From NCBI GenBank assembly GCA_963719345.1, contig CAVRCA010000002.1:62001-126000 (forward strand): 64,000 bases of DNA. Direction: 5' to 3'. The position numbers were made by a program, and so were the translations under genes. Source of the stretch: CAVRCA01 sp963719345 (GTDB lineage Bacteria > Pseudomonadota > Alphaproteobacteria > Acetobacterales > Acetobacteraceae). Shown in pieces: positions 45,584-55,544 of this stretch (the stretch's first letter is position 1; the number at the start of each line of letters is the position of its first letter). The notes beneath the pieces were generated by a model. That model did not search any database and was not told the DNA's origin. It worked only from the letters and a program-made list of their open reading frames with translations.

Positions 45584-47079
45584 GTGCGGACAGGATCGGA
45601 ATACCGCGCAGGCGCTGCGCGACGGACGGCGAGTTTTCATCCTTGGTGAAGGGCAGATCGAGGACGTCCCGACGCATCCCGCCACGCGCGCCATGGTGGA
45701 GCAATACGTCGCTCTGGTACGACCGCCATTTCGATCCGGCGTGGCAGGATGTGGTGCTCACGCCCGCAAGCGCGAATGACGAGCGAACGCCCGTCGGCTA
45801 CATGGTGCCGCGCAGCGCCGACGACCTCGCCCGCATGGGTCGCTGCTTTGCCGCGACCTGCTTCCTCAGCGCCGGCAACATCACCCACACGCCCGCCTAC
45901 GGGCACATGATCGCGCTCGGCGTGCTGCACGCGGTCGGCGTGCGGAACGCCTCGCCGCAACAGGTGCCGAACGCGGAGGCGTATCGCGCGCACATCGCCC
46001 GCACCGGCCGGTTTCTTGACTTTCGCCGCCGGCGCGGCGACGATCGGCTATCGCCTGCGCGAGAACCCTGCCGAGCGCGCCGCCCTTCGCATCGTGCGCG
46101 AGACCGATGCCGGCGTGGTGGTGAACGGCAAGATCGGCATGCACACCAGCCCCGCCTTTGCCGAGGACGTCTATATCGGCGCCATCAACGGCGTCGACTT
46201 CCAGGGCGCGCGTGCGACGTTCTCGGTTGCGGTGAACTCGCCCGGCGTCACGGTGATCTGCCGCCGCCGGGCGGCCCGCGACGGCAACCCGTTCGTCGCA
46301 CCGTTGAGCAACCGCTTCGACGAGCTCGACGGCCAGATGTGGCTCGACGACGTGTTCATCCCGTGGGAGCGCGTGTTCCTCACCGAGCCCTCCGCCGAGC
46401 CGGTCGCCCGCTGGCTGTTCTGGCACCAGCTCTACTGCTGGCTGGCGAAAGCCGAGTTCACCCTCGGCCTTGGCCTGGCCTGCGCGCACGCGATGGGGCT
46501 GGCCAAGCATGACGCGACGATCGAATACCTCGTGGACCTGATCACCGACGTGCAGACCGTGCGCAGCTGCCAGCGCGCGACCGAACTCGACCCTGCCTTC
46601 ACGCCGGAAGGGTTCTGCGGCGCCCAACCACGCCCATCTATCGGTCGGCAGCATCGCCATGCTGCGGGCGCGTCCGCGCATGGAGGATATCCTTCGCACC
46701 TTGCCCGGTTCGTCGCTCGTCGTCGCCCCGTCCGACCGCGACCTCGCCGATCCGGCGCTCGCCGCCGGACTGGAAGCCGTCGTTCTCGGGCGGCGGCTAC
46801 ACCGCGCTGCAGCGCGCGGCGCTGCTGCAGATGGCGTGGGACCACGTCGGCTCGGCGCTCGACCAGCGCGAATCCGTCTACGAGCTGCACGCCAACGGCG
46901 GCGCCCAGGTCTGGCGCAACCGACTGCGGCGGAGCTTCGATGACTACAATTCCCTCGCCAACGGCGTGCTGCGGCAATTGGACCTGCCAATGCCGACCAT
47001 CGACCTCAACGCGATCCGTGATGCCCCCATGGCGGCAAGACGCCCGGTGAGCGCTCCGCCGGCCAGCGGAAAGGGATGA
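45584..47079 (+). CDS. hpaB: 4-hydroxyphenylacetate 3-hydroxylase (HpaB) family oxygenase component (frame broken at several points)
   Basis: About 495 residues after joining, in the HpaB range. The start VRTGSEYRAALRDGRRVFILGEG is the family N-terminus and has GGGAGAG before a GTG at 45584. Further on come YDRHFDPAWQDVVLTP, TFAAGAATIGYRLRE, the flavin-site HTSPAFAEDVYIG, LSNRFDELDGQMWLDDVFIPWERVF and YALHANGG-like YELHANGGAQVWR. HpaB hydroxylates phenols with FADH2 from HpaC, which is not present. The frame changes near 45618, 45715, 46015, 46618 and 46780, among others. It follows the molybdoenzyme gene closely. Confidence 0.84.
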
Positions 47080-47110
47080 CGATCCGGAGTTTTAGCCGGA
47101 TGCGGACACC

Positions 47111-47195
47111 GTCATTGCGAGGAGCGCTTGCGACGAAGCGATCCACACGCGTGAACGAAGGTGGATTCCCGCGCCGCCTTCGGCGGCTCACAATG
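47111..47195. repeat. MITE/REP-like element of a second family
   Basis: An 85-bp unit starts GTCATTGCGAGGAGCG and ends GGCGGCTCACAATG. Its ends CATTGCGAG and CTCACAATG are inverted repeats with one mismatch, and a GCCGCC-TTC-GGCGGC hairpin lies near the right end. The left part matches a dispersed repeat type known from many bacterial genomes. It marks the boundary between hpaB and the regulator gene. Confidence 0.7.
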
Positions 47196-47312
47196 TCTTG
47201 CTGGAGCTTCGGATAGCAGCTACGGCGGCTGGTCCCATGGGCGTGTCGGGTTGCTGTCGTGTTGCCGCTTTCAGAGGTGAGTCACACTCTGGCTTCAACA
47301 CGGAGCCTGAAC

Positions 47313-48007
47313 ATGGATGCAAAAGTAGACAACCATCGCCCGATGACCTCCAAAGAGGTCGGCCTTGTTATACGTTCGTACCGAGAGGCGATGGGATGGA
47401 GCCAGGAGACCCTGGCCGAATTGTCCGGTCTCACCGCCCGTACCCGATCCAGCGGGTCGAGGCGGGGCAACGTGCTAGTCTCCACACGCGACGAGCGATT
47501 GCCCGAGGCTTCCACATTTCGGATCTAGACGTGTTCACCAAGTCCATGCCGTTCCCGACCGAGGAGGAGTTACAAGAGCAGAAAGCCACTTTTGAACGCG
47601 AGTATCTAGTTCTGGATGCTACGGTGGTGGATGGGCGGAAGGTCGTTGCCAAGCTGTTCGAAGTGCGCGGCCTCGGCGCAATCAGTGCTGGAAGTACAGC
47701 CGAGCTGCCCCGAGAGGTGCAGGACACTCTCGCCTCCATCATTGACTACGCGCGAGATTGCATGGACGTGGCGGATGATGCCTCTCAAACTGAGATGCTA
47801 GGCTACGGCGACCAACTCGATGCGATGATTGGTGAGCTATACGTCTCTGGCTATTGTCTCTGCGCGGCTCGCCGCAGAACGAACGTCACGAACAAATCTT
47901 GGAGCGATCCGACGCCGCTGGCTCTCGACATCACCTATTTGGTCGCTGCCCCAAGCGACAAGGCACCGTCGAAGCTGGCGGTTTCGCGCAAGTTCAGGCG
48001 ACCATAG
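47313..48007 (+). CDS. XRE-family helix-turn-helix regulator with a C-terminal domain (one frameshift)
   Basis: About 230 residues after removing one extra base near 47448, which joins LSGLTART to IQRVEAGQRASLHTRRAIA. The N-terminal HTH_3 domain reads EVGLVIRSYREAMGWSQETLAELSGLTARTIQ in outline (about residues 15-65). The remainder, with EKATFEREY-like EQKATFEREYLVLDATVVDGRKV, is not a family I know. Codon use is clearly richer in A+T than the neighbours, and it lies beside a repeat element, suggesting transfer. It could regulate the flanking catabolic genes or be independent. Confidence 0.72.
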
Positions 48008-48076
48008 GTTGGTTGGACGTCCAAGTCCGCGTGCGCTGGACTTGGATCCCCCTGCGGCCAAAAAAGGAGTAGTCCT

Positions 48077-48784
48077 ATGACCGAACTGCGTCAAACCACG
48101 CGCGATGCGTTGCTGACCGTCGCGACCTCGACCCTCACCGGCGCGCTGTTCCGGCGCGGCCTGCGCAACATGTTCTTGCAGGACGTGTCGCCTCTGCGCG
48201 TCGACCAGGCCCGCATGGTCGGATTGGCCTACACCATGCGGTTCATCCCGTCCCGTGAGGACATGAATCCTCCCAAAGGCAACCGCCGCTCGGTCCAGCC
48301 GCAAGCCATGGAGGAATGCCCGCCGGGCCACGTCCTGGTGATCGACTCGCGCGGCGACGCCCGGGCCGCGTCGGCCGGCGATCTCTACATCGGCCGGCTC
48401 AAGGCGCGCGGCTGCGCCGGCATCGTCACCGACGGCGGGTTCCGCGATTCCGAGGGTATCCTGAAAACCGGCCTGCCGACCTATCACCGCCGGCCGACCT
48501 CGCCGCCCAGTCCCATCGTGCATTATCCGATCGACCTCAACCTGCCGATCGGCTGCGGCGGGGTCGCCGTCTATCCGGGCGATGTGATCGTCGGCGATTG
48601 CGATGGCGTCGTGGTCATCCCGGCCGACATCGCCGACGAGGTTGCCGAGGAAGCGGTGGCGACGACGCTCTACGACACGTTCGCCGAGGAGGAAGTGGCG
48701 CACGGCCGCAGCCTGGTCGGCCTGTTCCCCGCAGCCGGCGAGGAGGCCAAGCGCGACTTCGAGGCGTGGAAGGCGCGGCGGTAG
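48077..48784 (+). CDS. RraA-family protein (HMG/CHA aldolase or demethylmenaquinone methyltransferase-like fold)
   Basis: A 235-residue protein. The conserved phosphate/metal pocket is visible as AASAGDLYIGRLKARGCAGIVTDGGFRDS (metal Asp and Arg) and the VYPGDVIVGDCDGVVVIPADIADEV stretch. The fold includes 4-hydroxy-4-methyl-2-oxoglutarate/4-carboxy-4-hydroxy-2-oxoadipate aldolases of protocatechuate 4,5-cleavage as well as RNase E regulator RraA. The length (235 rather than 160) and the catabolic setting favour an aldolase-type role. GGAG precedes the ATG. Confidence 0.84.
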   Translation: MTELRQTTRDALLTVATSTLTGALFRRGLRNMFLQDVSPLRVDQARMVGLAYTMRFIPSREDMNPPKGNRRSVQPQAMEECPPGHVLVIDSRGDARAASAGDLYIGRLKARGCAGIVTDGGFRDSEGILKTGLPTYHRRPTSPPSPIVHYPIDLNLPIGCGGVAVYPGDVIVGDCDGVVVIPADIADEVAEEAVATTLYDTFAEEEVAHGRSLVGLFPAAGEEAKRDFEAWKARR

Positions 48785-48803
48785 GTACGAACCACCCCAA
48801 CAT

Positions 48804-48890
48804 CGTCATGCCCGGACTTGTTCCGGGCATCCACGCCGCGCTTCCGACGCTTTGGCGAGATGGATTGCCGGGACGAGCCCGGCAATGACG
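48804..48890. repeat. REP/BIME-like palindromic element, copy 4
   Basis: An 87-bp element starting CGTCATGCCCGGACTTG and ending CCCGGCAATGACG, with hairpins at both ends (GCCCGGACTTGTTCCGGGC and GCCGGGACGAGCCCGGC). It separates the convergent RraA-like and ppdK genes and could end both transcripts. Confidence 0.82.
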
Positions 48891-48910
48891 AAAGTATCGG
48901 CAAGAACAAA

Positions 48911-51580
48911 CTAAGCGGTCCGGTCCACGCCCACCCCAAGCGCCGCCTGTGCTGCGGCGAGGCGGGCGACCGGCACGCGGTAGGGGCTGCAGGAGACGTA
49001 GTCGAGCCCGATCTCCTCGCAGAATGCGATGGATGCCGGATCGCCGCCGTGTTCGCCGCAGATCCCGAGTTTCAGGTCGTTCTTGGTTGCCCGGCCCTTG
49101 TCGGCGGCGATCCGCACTAGCGCGCCCACTCCCTCGATGTCGATTGAGACGAACGGGTCTTTGCGGACGATGCCGCGCTCGACGTAGTAGGGAAGGAACT
49201 TGCCCGCGTCGTCGCGCGAAAGCCCGAACACCGTCTGCGTCAGATCGTTGGTGCCGAAACTGAAGAAGTCGGCGACCTCGGCGATCTTGTCGGCGGTGAG
49301 GGCGGCGCGCGGCAGCTCGATCATCGTGCCGACGCTGTACTCGACCGTGGCGCCGGCGCGCTCGAACACTTCCTTGGCCGCCTTCTCCACCTGCGCGCGG
49401 GTGATCTCCAGCTCGCGCCGCATCCCCACCAGCGGAATCATCACCTCCGGCACCGGCGCGCTCCCGGTCTCGCGTGCCACGTCGAGCGCGCCCTCGAAGA
49501 TGGCGCGCGCCTGCATCTCGTAGATCTCCGGATAGGTGACGCCGAGGCGGCAGCCGCGGTGCCCGAGCATCGGGTTCGCCTCGGCAAGTTCGGCCATGCG
49601 CCGGTGCATCGCCTCGACGTCGGTGCCGAGCGCGTCCGCCACCTCGGCGAGTTCCGCCTCGCCATGCGGGAGGAATTCGTGCAGCGGCGGGTCGAGCAGG
49701 CGGACGGTGACCGGCAACCCGGCCATGATGGTGAACAGCTGGCGGAAATCCTCGCGCTGGAACGGCAGCAGCTTTTCCAGCGCCGCCCGTCGGCCGCGCT
49801 CGTCGCCCGCCATGATCATCTGCCGCACGGCGCCGATGCGCGACGGGTCGAAGAACATGTGCTCGGTGCGGCAGAGCCCGATCCCCTCGGCGCCGAACTT
49901 CCGTGCCGTTTCCGCATCGAGCGGGGTCTCGGCATTGGCGCGCACCTTCAGCCGGCGCGATTGATCGGCCCACTCCATCAGAAGGGCAAAATCGCCGGAC
50001 AGCGACGGTTCGACCATCGCGACGAAGCCCCGGAACACTTCACCGGTCGCGCCGTCAAGCGTGACGATTTCGCCGGCTCGCACGGTGCTGCCGCCGGCTT
50101 GCAGGATCTGCGCGTCGTAATCGACCCGGACGCCGCCCGCGCCGGCGACGCACGGCCGTCCCATGCCGCGCGCGACCACCGCGGCGTGGCTGGTCATGCC
50201 GCCGCGCGTGGTGAGGATGCCGCGGGCCGCGTGCATGCCGTGGATGTCCTCGGGACTGGTCTCGATGCGCACCAGGATCACCGCCTCGCCCTTGGCGGCG
50301 CGGCTCTCCGCCTCGTCGGCGCTGAACACCACGACGCCCGACGCCGCTCCCGGACTGGCCGGCAGCCCCTTTGCCAGCAGCGTGCGCGGCGCGCTCGGGT
50401 CGAGCGTGGGATGCAGCAACTGGTCGAGCGAGGCCGGGTTCACCCGCTTGACCGCCTCCACGCGGTCGATCAGCCCGGCTTCCGCCATCTCCACCGCGAT
50501 GCGCAGCGAGGCGGCCGCGGTGCGCTTGCCGCTGCGGGTCTGCAGCATGTAGAGCCGGTTCTGCTGGACGGTGAACTCGATGTCCTGCATGTCGCGGTAG
50601 TGCCGCTCCAGCCGCTCGCGCACGGCCAGCAGCTCGGCGTAGGCTTGCGGCAGCGCCTCTTCCATCGAGACCTCGCCGGGCTTGGCGCGCAGCTTCGACA
50701 GCGGCTGCGGCGTGCGGATGCCGGCGACGACGTCCTCGCCCTGGGCGTTGATCAAGAACTCGCCATAGAACACGTCCTCGCCGGTCGAGGGGTCGCGGGT
50801 GAAGCAGACGCCGGTGGCGCAGTCCTCGCCCATGTTGCCGAACACCATTGCTTGCACGTTGACGGCGGTGCCCCAGCTCGCCGGAATGTCGTGCAGCCGC
50901 CGATAGGTATTGGCGCGCGGGTTCATCCAGCTGCCGAACACCGCACCGATCGCGCCCCAGAGCTGTTCCTGCGGCTCCTGCGGGAATGGTTTGCCGGTTT
51001 CCGTGCGCACCATGTCCTTGTAGCCGTCGACGACGCGCTGCCAATCCGGCGCCGTCAGCGCCGTGTCCTCGGTGACGCCGGACTCGAGCTTGGCCTGCTC
51101 GATGATTTCCTCGAACCGGTGGTGATCGACGCCGAGCACCACGCTGCCGTACATCTGGATGAAACGGCGATAGCTGTCCCAGGCGAAGCGCGAATCCTTC
51201 GACGCCTCGGCGAGACCGGCCACGGTACGGTCGTTGAGGCCGAGATTGAGCACCGTGTCCATCATGCCGGGCATCGACACCCGCGCGCCCGAGCGCACCG
51301 ACACCAGCAGCGGTTTCTGCGGGTCGCCGAACCGCAGCCCGACCGCCTGCTCCACCCGGTCGAGCGCGCGGCGCGCCTGGTCGTCGAGGTCGGCCGGGTA
51401 GCGGCGGTCGTTGTCGTAGAACGCGGTGCAGACTTCGGTGGTGATGGTGAAGCCGGGCGGCACCGGCAGGCCGATGCTGGCCATCTCAGCGAGGTTGGCG
51501 CCCTTGCCCCCGAGCAGGTCGCGCATGTCGGCGCGGCCCTCGTTGTGGCCGGCGCCGAAGCTGTACACCCACTGGGTCAT
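48911..51580 (-). CDS. ppdK: Pyruvate, phosphate dikinase
   Basis: Interconverts pyruvate, ATP and phosphate with phosphoenolpyruvate, AMP and pyrophosphate. The 889-residue product is of normal length. The ATP-grasp N-terminus begins WVYSFGAGHNEGRADMRDLLGGKGANLAEM. The catalytic His is in ILTTRGGMTSHAAVVARGMGR, and the PEP-binding TIM barrel has EGIGLCRTEHMFF, MIELPRAAL and FGTNDLTQT. An open frame also allows a GTG at 51592, but the GGAG site fits the ATG at 51580 better. It follows glyS directly on the same strand, the usual alphaproteobacterial order. Confidence 0.94.
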   Translation of the reverse strand: MTQWVYSFGAGHNEGRADMRDLLGGKGANLAEMASIGLPVPPGFTITTEVCTAFYDNDRRYPADLDDQARRALDRVEQAVGLRFGDPQKPLLVSVRSGARVSMPGMMDTVLNLGLNDRTVAGLAEASKDSRFAWDSYRRFIQMYGSVVLGVDHHRFEEIIEQAKLESGVTEDTALTAPDWQRVVDGYKDMVRTETGKPFPQEPQEQLWGAIGAVFGSWMNPRANTYRRLHDIPASWGTAVNVQAMVFGNMGEDCATGVCFTRDPSTGEDVFYGEFLINAQGEDVVAGIRTPQPLSKLRAKPGEVSMEEALPQAYAELLAVRERLERHYRDMQDIEFTVQQNRLYMLQTRSGKRTAAASLRIAVEMAEAGLIDRVEAVKRVNPASLDQLLHPTLDPSAPRTLLAKGLPASPGAASGVVVFSADEAESRAAKGEAVILVRIETSPEDIHGMHAARGILTTRGGMTSHAAVVARGMGRPCVAGAGGVRVDYDAQILQAGGSTVRAGEIVTLDGATGEVFRGFVAMVEPSLSGDFALLMEWADQSRRLKVRANAETPLDAETARKFGAEGIGLCRTEHMFFDPSRIGAVRQMIMAGDERGRRAALEKLLPFQREDFRQLFTIMAGLPVTVRLLDPPLHEFLPHGEAELAEVADALGTDVEAMHRRMAELAEANPMLGHRGCRLGVTYPEIYEMQARAIFEGALDVARETGSAPVPEVMIPLVGMRRELEITRAQVEKAAKEVFERAGATVEYSVGTMIELPRAALTADKIAEVADFFSFGTNDLTQTVFGLSRDDAGKFLPYYVERGIVRKDPFVSIDIEGVGALVRIAADKGRATKNDLKLGICGEHGGDPASIAFCEEIGLDYVSCSPYRVPVARLAAAQAALGVGVDRTA

Positions 51581-51596
51581 GTCGTTCGCCACTCCA

Positions 51597-53700
51597 TCAG
51601 CCTTCGATCCGCGAGAAATCGGCCACGCGGTCCATCAACGCGCACACAGCCGCCAGAAGGCGCAGACGATTGCGGCGCAATTCCGGTTCCGGCGCATTGA
51701 CCGTCACCTTATCAAAAAACGCGTCCAGGGGGGAACGAAGTGCCGCGAGATCGCGCATCGCTTCTTCATAAAACCCGTCTGTGATTAGCGGTTCCACAAG
51801 GCCCCTGTAGGATCTGCATGTTCCGATACAGCTCCTTCTCTTCCGGTTCCTGGAGGAGCATTTGATCAACTGCGTCACCTGGCGGCCCGTCCTTCCTCGC
51901 TTCAGCGACAAGGATGCTGTTGTCTCGCCGATAGAGAACAAGAAAATCAGTCCCTTCGTGGGTTTCCAGGAAGGACGTGATCGCATCGTTGCGAGCCAAG
52001 AGGTCGATTAAATCATCGATTTGCAGCGCATTCAGCGACCCTGCGGCGAATACCGCCCGAAGGATATCATAGCGATCACCCTCTGCACCGAAGCTGAACG
52101 ACGAGGCGCTCAGCCAGGAAGTCAAAGAGCTCGTCAGCACTGGCCCTTAAATCCCAGTTCCCACCGAAGCGCTGGTGGTAATGCACCAGCTCAAAGGAGA
52201 CATGTCGGCCAGCAACGGCCGTAAACTCAAGTGGAAACCATTCTCCCGGATGATGCGGATCGACACCGAGCGCGGCCCGCCGCAGCGCGTAGGGGTCGCC
52301 CGAGCCGGTCGGCCGCTCGCCGATGGCGAAAAAACCGGCGAGCAGGTCGAGCTTGTCGGCCAGCGCGACCGCGATCGACACCGGCGCGCTCGGCACCGCG
52401 TCGGAGGGGCCTTTCGGGCGCATAATGGTCGCGGATGGCGTCGGCGATCTCGGCCGATTCGGCGTCATGCAGGGCGTAGTAGCGGCCCATCACGCCCTGC
52501 AATTCGGGGAACTCGCCGACCATGCCGGTGACGAGGTCTGCCTTGGCGAGATGTGCGGCGCGTGCCGCCAGTTCGGGGGGGCCGCCAACCAGAGGCGCGA
52601 TCGCGCCGGCCAACACCTCCAGCCGCCGCACCCGGTCGCCCTGGCTGCCCAGCTCGGCGTGGAACGTAACCGCCTCCAGCGCCGGCACGCGGTCCGCAAG
52701 CTTGCGTGCGGCGGTCGAGGTCCCAGAAATGCCGGGCATCGGCGAAACGGGCGCGCAGCACACGCTCGTTGCCGGCGATGATCGCCGCGCCGCCATCGGT
52801 CGCCTCGATGTTGGCGACGAAGCCGAAGAAGGGCGCCGGGTCGCCGGCAGCCGTGCGCAGCGCGAAATAGCGTTGGTTGACGCGCATCGAGACCTGCATC
52901 ACTTCGGCGGGCAGGTCCATGTACGCGTCGTCGATGCGCCCGAGCAGCGGCACCGGCCACTCGACCAGCCCGGCCACCTCGTCGAGCAGGCCCGGATCGT
53001 CCGCCACGGAAAGCACCTTTTCCGAAGCGAGTCCGGCGATCCGCTGCTCGATCAGCCGCCTGCGTTCGTCGGCGGCGACGAGTACGTGCCGCGCACGCAA
53101 CCGCTCCGCCCAATCGGCGCACGACACCACGGGAAAAGCGCCGGGGGACATGAAGCGATGCCCCTCGGTGAGATCGCCGCTGCGGAGCCCGTGCCCGTCG
53201 TCGTCGCCGTCGCGCAGGTCGAAGCGGACCACCTCGCGGTCGAGCAGACAGACGATGCGCCGGAGCGGCCGTACCCAGGTGAAGCTGCTGGAGCCGCCCC
53301 ACCGCATCGATTTGGGCCAGGGGAAGCGGCGCAGCACCCCCGGCAGCGCCCGCGCGATCAGCTCGGCGGCGCCGATCGCGGCGCTGCGCTTCTCCAACAC
53401 CCAGTAGTCGCCTTCGAGCCGCGCTTCCGTCCGATCGGCGCCGTGCTTGCGCAGGAAGCCGGCCAGCGCCTGTTCCGGCGCGGTGGCGCGCGGTCCGCGC
53501 TCGGTGCTGCTGCTGCCGGCGACCCCGGCGGCGACCTCAAGGGCCAGCGCGATCCGGCGCGGGCCATGGAACGTGCGAGGCAGGGTGGGCCTCAGCGGCG
53601 CCAGCGCCTCGCCGACGAGCCGGGCAAGGTCGTCCGCCCCGCGCGCCTGCATCCGCGCGGGGATTTCCTCGCTGAACAGCTCCAGAAACAGCTCCGGCAT
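51597..53700 (-). CDS. glyS: Glycine-tRNA ligase beta subunit (frame broken at several points)
   Basis: Beta chain of the alpha2beta2 glycyl-tRNA synthetase. The start MPELFLELFSEEIPARMQARGADDL is the family N-terminus. GPRRIALALEV, RWGGSSSFTWVRPLRRIVCLL, EVMQVSMRVNQRYFAL, the ADKLDLLAGFFAIGERPTGSGDPYALRRAALGVIRII core and the C-terminal anticodon-binding half (SPLDAFFDKVTVNAPEPELRRNRLRLL) all follow. About 700 residues when joined. Frame changes lie near 52720, 52400, 52260, 52195, 52095 and 51790. The block from about 51770 to 52250 is much richer in A+T than both sides. An essential gene should be intact, so errors are likely. Confidence 0.9.
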
Positions 53701-53798
53701 CGCTAGGCGTCAGCGCCGGCCCGATGTCGGGGTGTGAAGCCGGCCTGGCACGGCCGGCCGCCCATGGTCCGCAATCCCGCTCCTTTCACTGCTTCCGA

Positions 53799-53827
53799 CA
53801 GGGAGAAGGGATCTCCCTTCCTCCCTG
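53799..53827. terminator. Strong hairpin about 100 bases upstream of glyS
   Basis: CAGGGAGAAGGGA and TCCCTTCCTCCCTG pair over some 13 bp with one bulge and a two-base turn. It lies between the VapB-like gene and glyS. On the minus strand it could end the upstream transcript or act as a leader structure of glyS. No T run follows on either strand. Confidence 0.5.
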
Positions 53828-53905
53828 GTAGGAGAAGCCGTGAGACGCGGTCAACGGACCAAAAATCAAATCCGGCTGCCGTTCCTGGTCAGCGGTGGCC
53901 CAATC

Positions 53906-54163
53906 CTACTTGCCCGACAGAACCTCGTTGCGCTCCCAGCAATGGTGGAACGGAATGCCCGGCCCCTCGCTCATGCGCAGCGCGCGGTCGAGGATCGCGG
54001 GTCCCTCGACCAGGGCGCGTTGCTCCCGGTCGGCGCGCAGCCGCTCCAGGCGCTCGCGGAGGGCGGTCACGACCACGCTGGCCGTCGTTTCGGCGGTCAG
54101 GGCAGACAGCTCGTCGGCCAGGACCGACGCTTCCTCGCTGTAGACGGTGAGTTCGTTGCTCAT
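53906..54163 (-). CDS. VapB/Rv0623-like antitoxin-type small protein
   Basis: An 85-residue protein with the helical core SEEASVLADELSALTAETTASVVVTALRERLERLRADRE, which matches the PSK/Rv0623-like VapB pattern (ELAALTGES...ALRERLER). No VapC (PIN) gene is adjacent, so it would be an orphan. It lies between glyQ and glyS, which are normally neighbours. The last 20 residues show no known motif. The family call is moderate. Confidence 0.6.
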   Translation of the reverse strand: MSNELTVYSEEASVLADELSALTAETTASVVVTALRERLERLRADREQRALVEGPAILDRALRMSEGPGIPFHHCWERNEVLSGK

Positions 54164-54226
54164 TGCTCTTGTACGACCGTTGGGGTTGATGATCGTTTTC
54201 TACTACTCGGCGAAACCGCTGTCACC

Positions 54227-55102
54227 TCACTCGCCGGCGAGCCAAGCCTCGCAGCAACCCCGCGCCAAGTTCCGTACCCGCCCGATGTAGCTCGCCCGCT
54301 CGGCCACGCTGATCACGCCGCGCGCCTCCAAAAGGTTGAATAAGTGGCTGGCTTTTATACATTGATCGTAGGCCGGCAACGCCAAGGCTTGCGGCTGCAC
54401 GTCCAGCAGAGCGCGGCATTCGTGCTCGGCGTCGGCGAAGTGCCGGGCGAGCATCACAGTGTCCGCTCGCTCAAAATTGTGTGTGCTGTACTCGCGCTCG
54501 GCCCGCAGGAACACGTCGCCATAGGTCACGCCGGCACCGTTGAAGTCGAGATCGTAGACCCACTCGACGTCCTGCACGTACATGGCAAGCCGCTCGAGCC
54601 CGTAGGTCATCTCGAAACTGGGGAGCGCCACCGGGATGCCGCCCACCTGCTGGAAATAGGTGAACTGGCCGACCTCCATGCCGTCGCACCAGACCTCCCA
54701 GCCGAGCCCCCAGGCTCCGAGGGTCGGGCTCTCCCAATCGTCCTCGACGAAGCGGAAATCGTGCCGCAGCGGATCGAGCCCGATCTCGCGATAGCTGGCG
54801 AGCAGCAACTCCTGCGCATCCGCCGGGCTCGGTTTCATAATGACCTGATACTGATAATAGTGTTGCAGCCGGTTGGGGTTGTCGCCGTAGCGTCCGTCCG
54901 ATGGGCGGCGGCTCGGCTGCACATAGGCAGCCCGCCACGGTTTTGGGCCCAGAGCCCGCAGCGTGGTGGCAGGATGGAACGTGCCGGCGCCCATCTCGAT
55001 GTCGTAGGGCTGCAGGATGACGCATCCCTGCCGCGCCCAGAAGGCGTGCAGCCGCAGGATGAGGTCCTGGAAGCTGGGGGTATCGGGTGCGTTCGGAGCC
55101 AT
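54227..55102 (-). CDS. glyQ: Glycine-tRNA ligase alpha subunit
   Basis: The catalytic chain of the bacterial alpha2beta2 glycyl-tRNA synthetase, 291 residues and unbroken. Class II motifs are visible: FQDLILRLHAFWARQGCVILQPYDIEMGAGTFHPATTLRALGP (in parts), AYVQPSRRPSDGRYGDNPNRLQHYYQYQVI and the motif 3 region EMTYGLERLAMYVQ. It is separated from glyS by the VapB-like gene and a 200-base gap with a hairpin. Confidence 0.96.
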   Translation of the reverse strand: MAPNAPDTPSFQDLILRLHAFWARQGCVILQPYDIEMGAGTFHPATTLRALGPKPWRAAYVQPSRRPSDGRYGDNPNRLQHYYQYQVIMKPSPADAQELLLASYREIGLDPLRHDFRFVEDDWESPTLGAWGLGWEVWCDGMEVGQFTYFQQVGGIPVALPSFEMTYGLERLAMYVQDVEWVYDLDFNGAGVTYGDVFLRAEREYSTHNFERADTVMLARHFADAEHECRALLDVQPQALALPAYDQCIKASHLFNLLEARGVISVAERASYIGRVRNLARGCCEAWLAGE

Positions 55103-55181
55103 TGAGGCCGTCGCCGCGTCCTTTCGTGGGGCGAGCCATTAAGCATCGGCTTTCGCGGCGGGCAAGGCGAACGGTGTTCGC

Positions 55182-55544
55182 ATGACCAGGCGCAGGATGC
55201 GGCACGGGCCGGCCTTGCTGGCGCTGCTGCTCGGCTTGGCCGGGCTGGTTGCATTCCGCAAGCTCGCGGTCGAGCCGCGCGAGTGGGGGGCGGTCTGCGC
55301 CGCCCCTGCCGTGCCGCTGGCGTGCTGGCCCCGCTTCGCGCTGCTGTGGGCGCAAAACTACTATCTTTGGGGCGCGGCGGCGCTCGGGCTGGGCCTCTGG
55401 GCGTTTCGCGGCGCGCCGCCCTGGGTCGCGCCCGTCGCGGTCGGCCTCGGGGCGGCGGCGGTGATCAACTACAACGCGACCTGGGGCATGCTCGGCGCGG
55501 CGCTCGGCGCTTGGGCTTGGCTCGGCGCCTCGTCCCGCGCCTGA
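55182..55544 (+). CDS. Hypothetical small membrane protein
   Basis: A 120-residue protein with about three hydrophobic stretches (ALLALLLGLAGLVAF, LWAQNYYLWGAAALGLGLWAF, WVAPVAVGLGAAAVINYN). I do not recognise the family. It is divergent from glyQ by 79 bases and overlaps the end of the GH17-type gene by 76 bases tail to tail. Confidence 0.6.
   Translation: MTRRRMRHGPALLALLLGLAGLVAFRKLAVEPREWGAVCAAPAVPLACWPRFALLWAQNYYLWGAAALGLGLWAFRGAPPWVAPVAVGLGAAAVINYNATWGMLGAALGAWAWLGASSRA

Noticed and set aside
51766..52140. A separate small gene between ppdK and glyS
   Set aside because: The frame looked independent because of frameshifts and low G+C, but its sequence (EGDRYDILRAVFA, LIDLLARNDAITSFLE) is the expected glyS C-terminal region.
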